Positions 52,007 to 55,455 of a stretch of 55,455 nucleotides of DNA are shown piece by piece. The stretch comes from Candidatus Aerophobus profundus SCGC AAA252-L23. GTDB lineage: Bacteria > Aerophobota > Aerophobia > Aerophobales > Aerophobaceae. A model generated the notes under the pieces. It saw only the letters and a list, made by a program, of their open reading frames with translations. It was not told the DNA's origin and did not search any database. The translations under genes and the position numbers were made by a program. The first letter of the stretch is position 1, and each line of letters opens with the position of its first letter. Where the stretch lies: NCBI GenBank assembly GCA_000402295.1, contig AQRW01000190.1, positions 1-55,455 of the forward strand, given 5' to 3'.

Positions 52007-52032
52007 GACCGCATACCTTTTGGGTTAAGATA

Positions 52033-52195
52033 CTAGTAGTTAGTTTCCAAAATAACCTGATATTTCTCCACTGTCATTGCGAGCCTGCCGAAAGCAGGCG
52101 TGGCAATCCCCAAGAGAACAGGTTTTCCATGAGATTGCTTCACTTTTCTCGCAATGACAAATCGTTGTAAGGTTGTTTAGGAAACGTACTACTAG
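52033..52195. mobile_element. Second type of small inverted-repeat element with nested palindrome
   Basis: 163 bp. Imperfect terminal inverted repeats of about 29 bp (CTAGTAGTTAGTTTCC ... GGAAACGTACTACTAG). Inside, 52072-52159 is bounded by TGTCATTGCGAG / CTCGCAATGACA. The left half alone recurs at 35117-35154. Confidence 0.75.
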
Positions 52196-52610
52196 AAGGG
52201 TGGGCAACAGGGTTGGTTAAAGAAAGTAGCCGCCGGATAGTGAGGATAAAACCCTTTTAGTTTGTAGGCAGCTCTTCCCATCAAAAATAATTCTACTTGC
52301 TTAGTCAAATCCTCTTTTTTAGTCAACCTGAGATAATCTTCCAGTGATATTCTCTCTTTGATTCCCAATTGCTTGAATCGATGAAAATAGACCATCTGGT
52401 AAACCATTACCTTCTCGCCAAATATTTCCTGGCTGATTCATCCAAGGAGACTGCTGATAAAGTGGTTTTTTGTAGAGGTTTCATTTATGAAACTTGCTTT
52501 AATAAAGAGTCCGATAAATCGGACCGCTACAATATTGGGGTTTCTCAGCAGTCTCCAAGACATTGGTTATAAATTACGAGACTTCCGGAGAAAAATCAAG
52601 GGACGTACTG
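52196..52610. other. Intergenic stretch with a palindrome repeat
   Basis: Contains TCCGATAAATCGGA at 52510-52523 followed by CCGCTACAATATTGGGG (copy 3). A 71-codon minus-strand frame (52407-52192) has no recognisable features. Confidence 0.5.
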
Positions 52611-52638
52611 TTGACAAAATACTACTCATTAATACATT
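52611..52638 (+). promoter_or_regulatory. Possible sigma-70 promoter of the glycyl-radical enzyme gene
   Basis: TTGACA (52611-52616), 16 bases, TACATT (52633-52638) in an AT-rich tract, about 115 bases before the ATG. Confidence 0.45.
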
Positions 52639-52752
52639 AATAGTTTAATATAGTGATTTCTTCTCCCAAGGGAGAAAAAAGGCTTGGGAAAAGACAGACC
52701 AGATAGGGGGAAGAAAATCCATATATCTGAGGAAAAGGGGATAACACAAAAA

Positions 52753-55116
52753 ATGGTGAAGAATGAGCGTACTCAACGATTAAAGGGACGGCTATTACAT
52801 ACCCGTCCCGAGGTTGAGAGCGAAAGAGCCCGGCTGCTTACCCAAAGTTACCGAGAAACTGAGGGACAACCAACGGTGTTCCGGAGAGCCTTAGCTCTCC
52901 GGAAGATATTGGGGGAAATGTCTATATCTATTAGAGAAGATGAGCTCATTGTGGGTCATCGATCTAACAAACCTCGCAGTGGTCCTCAGTTTCCGGAAAT
53001 GTCCATTGAGTGGATAATTAAGGAACTGGATCGGTTCGAGGCCCGACCAGTTGATAGATTCCTTACCTCCGATGAAGTAAAAAAAGAACTACGGGAAATT
53101 CTGCCCTGGTGGAAAGGAAAAACCGTATGTGATTATGCCTGGCACAATATTCCGGAAGATACTAAGCGTCTAATTGGCAGCCATATCTTTGCAATCGACA
53201 ATAATCTGCTCAATGGGCTGGGACACATTTTGCCCAATTATCAAAAGGCCATTAGTCTGGGTTTCCGTGCTCTAAAAGAACAGGCCCTCTCTCATCTTAA
53301 ACGCCTGGAGTATTTATCAGGGGATGATTTTGAGAAGAGGCATTTTTGGAAGGCGGTGATTATTGTTCTGGAGGCGGCCATTACTTTTGCCCACCGTTAC
53401 GCTGACTTAGCCCGAGAGCTGGCTGACCGCGAAGAGGAGCCCTTACGAAAAAAGGAACTTCTGGAGATATCCCGAATCTGCCGGCGCGTTCCCGCTCATC
53501 CGCCCAGTAGCTTTCGGGAGGCAGTACAAATTTTTTGGTTCCTGCAGTGTATTTGTTTTATTGAATCAGACGGAATGTCCATATCTCCGGGGAGATTCGA
53601 TCAATATATGTATCCCTATTACCAAAAAGATCTCAAAAGAGGTATTCTCACCCGGGGAGAAGCCCGGGAAATACTGGAGTGTCTCTGGATCAAATTCAGC
53701 GAATTAGTAGAGCTGTTCCCGGAAGACTGGGCCTATACGGCCAGTGGCTTTCCTATGGGTCAGAACTTAATTGTAGGAGGACAAACACCCGATGGCCGGG
53801 ATGCTACTAATGAACTTTCCTATCTTTGCCTGGAAGCCGGGGCCAGGATGCAGTTGCCTCAGCCAAACCTATCGGTAAGATTCCATCAGAACTCACCGCT
53901 AAAGTTTCGCCGAAAGGCTGCCGAAGTAATTCGATTGGGCTACGGGCAACCGGCCTGCTTTAACGATGAGATTATCATTCCCGCTCTACTTCGAAGGGGC
54001 ATTCCTTTAAAGGATGCTCGGGATTACGCCGTGGTGGGTTGTGTGGAAATTGCTGTTTCCGGAAAGACAGAAGCCTACTCCAACCCGGCCAACTTAAATC
54101 TTCCCAGAGTGCTGGAAATAACCCTGAACAATGGTCAAGATGTATTTTCTCAGGAAAAAATTGGCCTATCCACCGGTGATCCTCGAGAATTTAGAACTTT
54201 TGAGCAACTATGGGATGCTTTCCGAAAGCAAATGGAGTTATTCGTTTATCATATGGTGGTAGCCAGCAATGCCATTGAGAAAGCCCACGCTGAGCTTGTA
54301 CCCACCCCATTCCTGTCGGTCCTGATCTCAGATTGCCTGGAGAAAGGAAAAGACGTGATTGACGGAGGAGCAATTTACAATTTTTCCAGTCCGCAAGGGA
54401 TAGGTATTGCTAATGTGGCTGATTCTCTGGCGGTAATCAAGAAACTTGTTTTCGAAGAAAAGAAAATTACTATGGTTGAATTGCTGCAAGTCCTCAAAGT
54501 CAATTTTCAGGATCAGGAAAAGCTGAGGCAGATCTTGATAAATAAAGTGCCTAAATACGGCAATGACGATGATTATGTGGATTCGTTAGCTCGAAGGGTC
54601 AGTATACTCTACGGAAAAGAAGTAGAGAAGTACCATAATCCTCGCGGAGGGCAGTTTCAGCCCGGACTTTACTCGGTCTCCATTAATGTACCCATGGGGA
54701 AGCACGTGGGGGCCACCCCTGATGGTCGGAAGGCTCATACCCCCATATCAGATGGAGTCTCGCCGGTACATGGTCTGGATGTCAACGGACCTACGGCAAC
54801 CTGCAAATCGGTCTCTAAGTTAGAGCACATATTGTTTTCCAATGGTACTTTACTTAATCTGAAGTTTCACCCGGAGAACCTGGGGAGTTCTGAAGGAGTG
54901 ATAAAGTTGGTCTTTCTTATGGAGTCGTTTTTTAATCTGGGGGGAATGCATATACAGTTCAACGTGGTCTCGGCCGATACTCTGAGGAAAGCCCAAAAAT
55001 ATCCGGAGAAATACCGAAGTTTGGTAGTTCGAGTTGCTGGTTACAGTGCATATTTCACTGAACTTTATCAGGATCTGCAGGACGACATCATTGCTCGAAC
55101 AGAACATAGATTATAG
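52753..55116 (+). CDS. Glycyl-radical enzyme (pyruvate formate-lyase/dehydratase family)
   Basis: 787 residues from ATG 52753; TTG 52684 would add 23. RLLTQSYRETEGQPTVFRRA is the family start. DYAVVGCVEIAV holds the thiyl Cys (about 430) and nearby Glu. RVAGYSAYFTEL carries the radical Gly (about 763), 25 residues from the end. Glycerol/diol dehydratases and choline lyase usually show GCVEP; here the residue after GCVE is Ile, so I do not assign a substrate. Oxygen-sensitive, needs a radical SAM activase, which is not in the window. Context with a sugar importer and GpsA-like enzyme suggests anaerobic polyol or sugar breakdown. Confidence 0.93.
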   Translation: MVKNERTQRLKGRLLHTRPEVESERARLLTQSYRETEGQPTVFRRALALRKILGEMSISIREDELIVGHRSNKPRSGPQFPEMSIEWIIKELDRFEARPVDRFLTSDEVKKELREILPWWKGKTVCDYAWHNIPEDTKRLIGSHIFAIDNNLLNGLGHILPNYQKAISLGFRALKEQALSHLKRLEYLSGDDFEKRHFWKAVIIVLEAAITFAHRYADLARELADREEEPLRKKELLEISRICRRVPAHPPSSFREAVQIFWFLQCICFIESDGMSISPGRFDQYMYPYYQKDLKRGILTRGEAREILECLWIKFSELVELFPEDWAYTASGFPMGQNLIVGGQTPDGRDATNELSYLCLEAGARMQLPQPNLSVRFHQNSPLKFRRKAAEVIRLGYGQPACFNDEIIIPALLRRGIPLKDARDYAVVGCVEIAVSGKTEAYSNPANLNLPRVLEITLNNGQDVFSQEKIGLSTGDPREFRTFEQLWDAFRKQMELFVYHMVVASNAIEKAHAELVPTPFLSVLISDCLEKGKDVIDGGAIYNFSSPQGIGIANVADSLAVIKKLVFEEKKITMVELLQVLKVNFQDQEKLRQILINKVPKYGNDDDYVDSLARRVSILYGKEVEKYHNPRGGQFQPGLYSVSINVPMGKHVGATPDGRKAHTPISDGVSPVHGLDVNGPTATCKSVSKLEHILFSNGTLLNLKFHPENLGSSEGVIKLVFLMESFFNLGGMHIQFNVVSADTLRKAQKYPEKYRSLVVRVAGYSAYFTELYQDLQDDIIARTEHRL

Positions 55117-55158
55117 GCGACTATTCAGCTTGTCCCCATTTTCCATTAAAAATAATGG

Positions 55159-55380
55159 TAGTGTCAAAAATCTTATAAAAGAATTCCGGGAGAACATTAT
55201 AGATAAAGAAAAAAAGGGATCATGTAGGGGGAGGAAATTATCCTGAATGAAAAGTGGTAGCCGCAAGTTTTAACTTGCGCAAAGAGGTTACGGTAGCCGC
55301 AAGTTTTAAGCTGCGCAAATAAACGCAGGCTAAAGCCTGCGCCTACCAATTACCAAAAGAATAGATTATGTTTGACACTA
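55159..55380. mobile_element. Small inverted-repeat element (MITE-like), copy 2
   Basis: 222 bp, TAGTGTCAAA ... TTTGACACTA. Same body as 47331-47516 plus an extra 36-base GTAGCCGCAAGTTTTAA-type unit. No gene. Confidence 0.88.
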
Positions 55381-55384
55381 CTAA

Positions 55385-55455
55385 CGTGCTTATAAAGGAA
55401 AAGGTTATGCTTCGCTTTTAGTGGATGAGTGCTTAAAAGATGCTAAAAAGGAAAA
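55385..55455 (+). pseudogene. GNAT acetyltransferase fragment at the window end
   Basis: Frame open to the last base: RAYKGKGYASLLVDECLKDA. The RxxGxGYAS acetyl-CoA loop marks GNAT motif A. An in-frame TAA (55382) at the element border cuts off the 5' half, so the element probably inserted into the gene or replaced its start. Confidence 0.7.

Noticed and set aside
52192..52407. 71-codon minus-strand frame after the PIN gene
   Set aside because: Overlaps the border of the inverted-repeat element and has no recognisable domain.
1..55455. tRNA or rRNA genes
   Set aside because: No cloverleaf-like GGTTCGANTCC segment with matching stems and no rRNA-like block was seen by eye. A covariance-model search would settle it.

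Overview
The window is a stretch of bacterial chromosome of moderate GC, most likely from an uncultured anaerobe. A glycyl-radical enzyme, many small toxin-antitoxin (TA) pairs and abundant short palindromic repeats fit a sediment or groundwater lineage. No rRNA, tRNA or housekeeping marker is present, so I do not assign a phylum.

Region 1 (1-26.5 kb, all on + strand) is a surface-polysaccharide locus. Genes are packed with ATGA/TTGA overlaps, implying long co-translated operons. I count about ten glycosyltransferase domains, eight methyltransferase domains (one fused to a glycosyltransferase, one FkbM, one DUF268), a DegT aminotransferase with a cupin-like partner, a sulfotransferase, an O-antigen ligase/polymerase-type membrane protein, an ATP-grasp ligase and a polysaccharide deacetylase. 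Together they would build, methylate, aminate, sulfate and polymerise a heteropolysaccharide. Three genes are broken by one in-frame stop or one missing G. The sulfotransferase sits between two 425-bp direct repeats of the surrounding glycosyltransferase/ligase junction.

Region 2 (26.6-43.7 kb) is a TA and insertion-sequence graveyard. At least twelve modules or relics are recognisable: HicAB several times, DUF433/DUF5615 twice, RelE-type pairs, BrnTA, and an AbiEi/AbiEii-like pair with an archaeal-looking promoter. Many are damaged in ways that can be read exactly: an IS21 insertion with a 5-bp target duplication, an in-frame stop, a CA duplication, internal deletions. The 3' half of the deacetylase and the start of a TIGR04255 gene occur twice around the first part of this region, which indicates segmental duplication.

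Region 3 (43.8-47.0 kb) returns to polysaccharide functions: a CapD/FlaA1-type nucleotide-sugar epimerase/dehydratase, a VanZ-like membrane protein and an initiating sugar-phosphate transferase. These would supply and start the repeat unit that region 1 extends.

Region 4 (47.1-55.4 kb) begins with a tyrosine-recombinase relic. It is bracketed by two copies of a small element with TAGTGTCAAA/TTTGACACTA ends. Between them lie two near-identical ribose-type ABC permeases, one ATPase, a GpsA-like dehydrogenase, a PIN toxin and a glycyl-radical enzyme. No substrate-binding protein or activating enzyme is visible. The window ends inside a GNAT acetyltransferase fragment.
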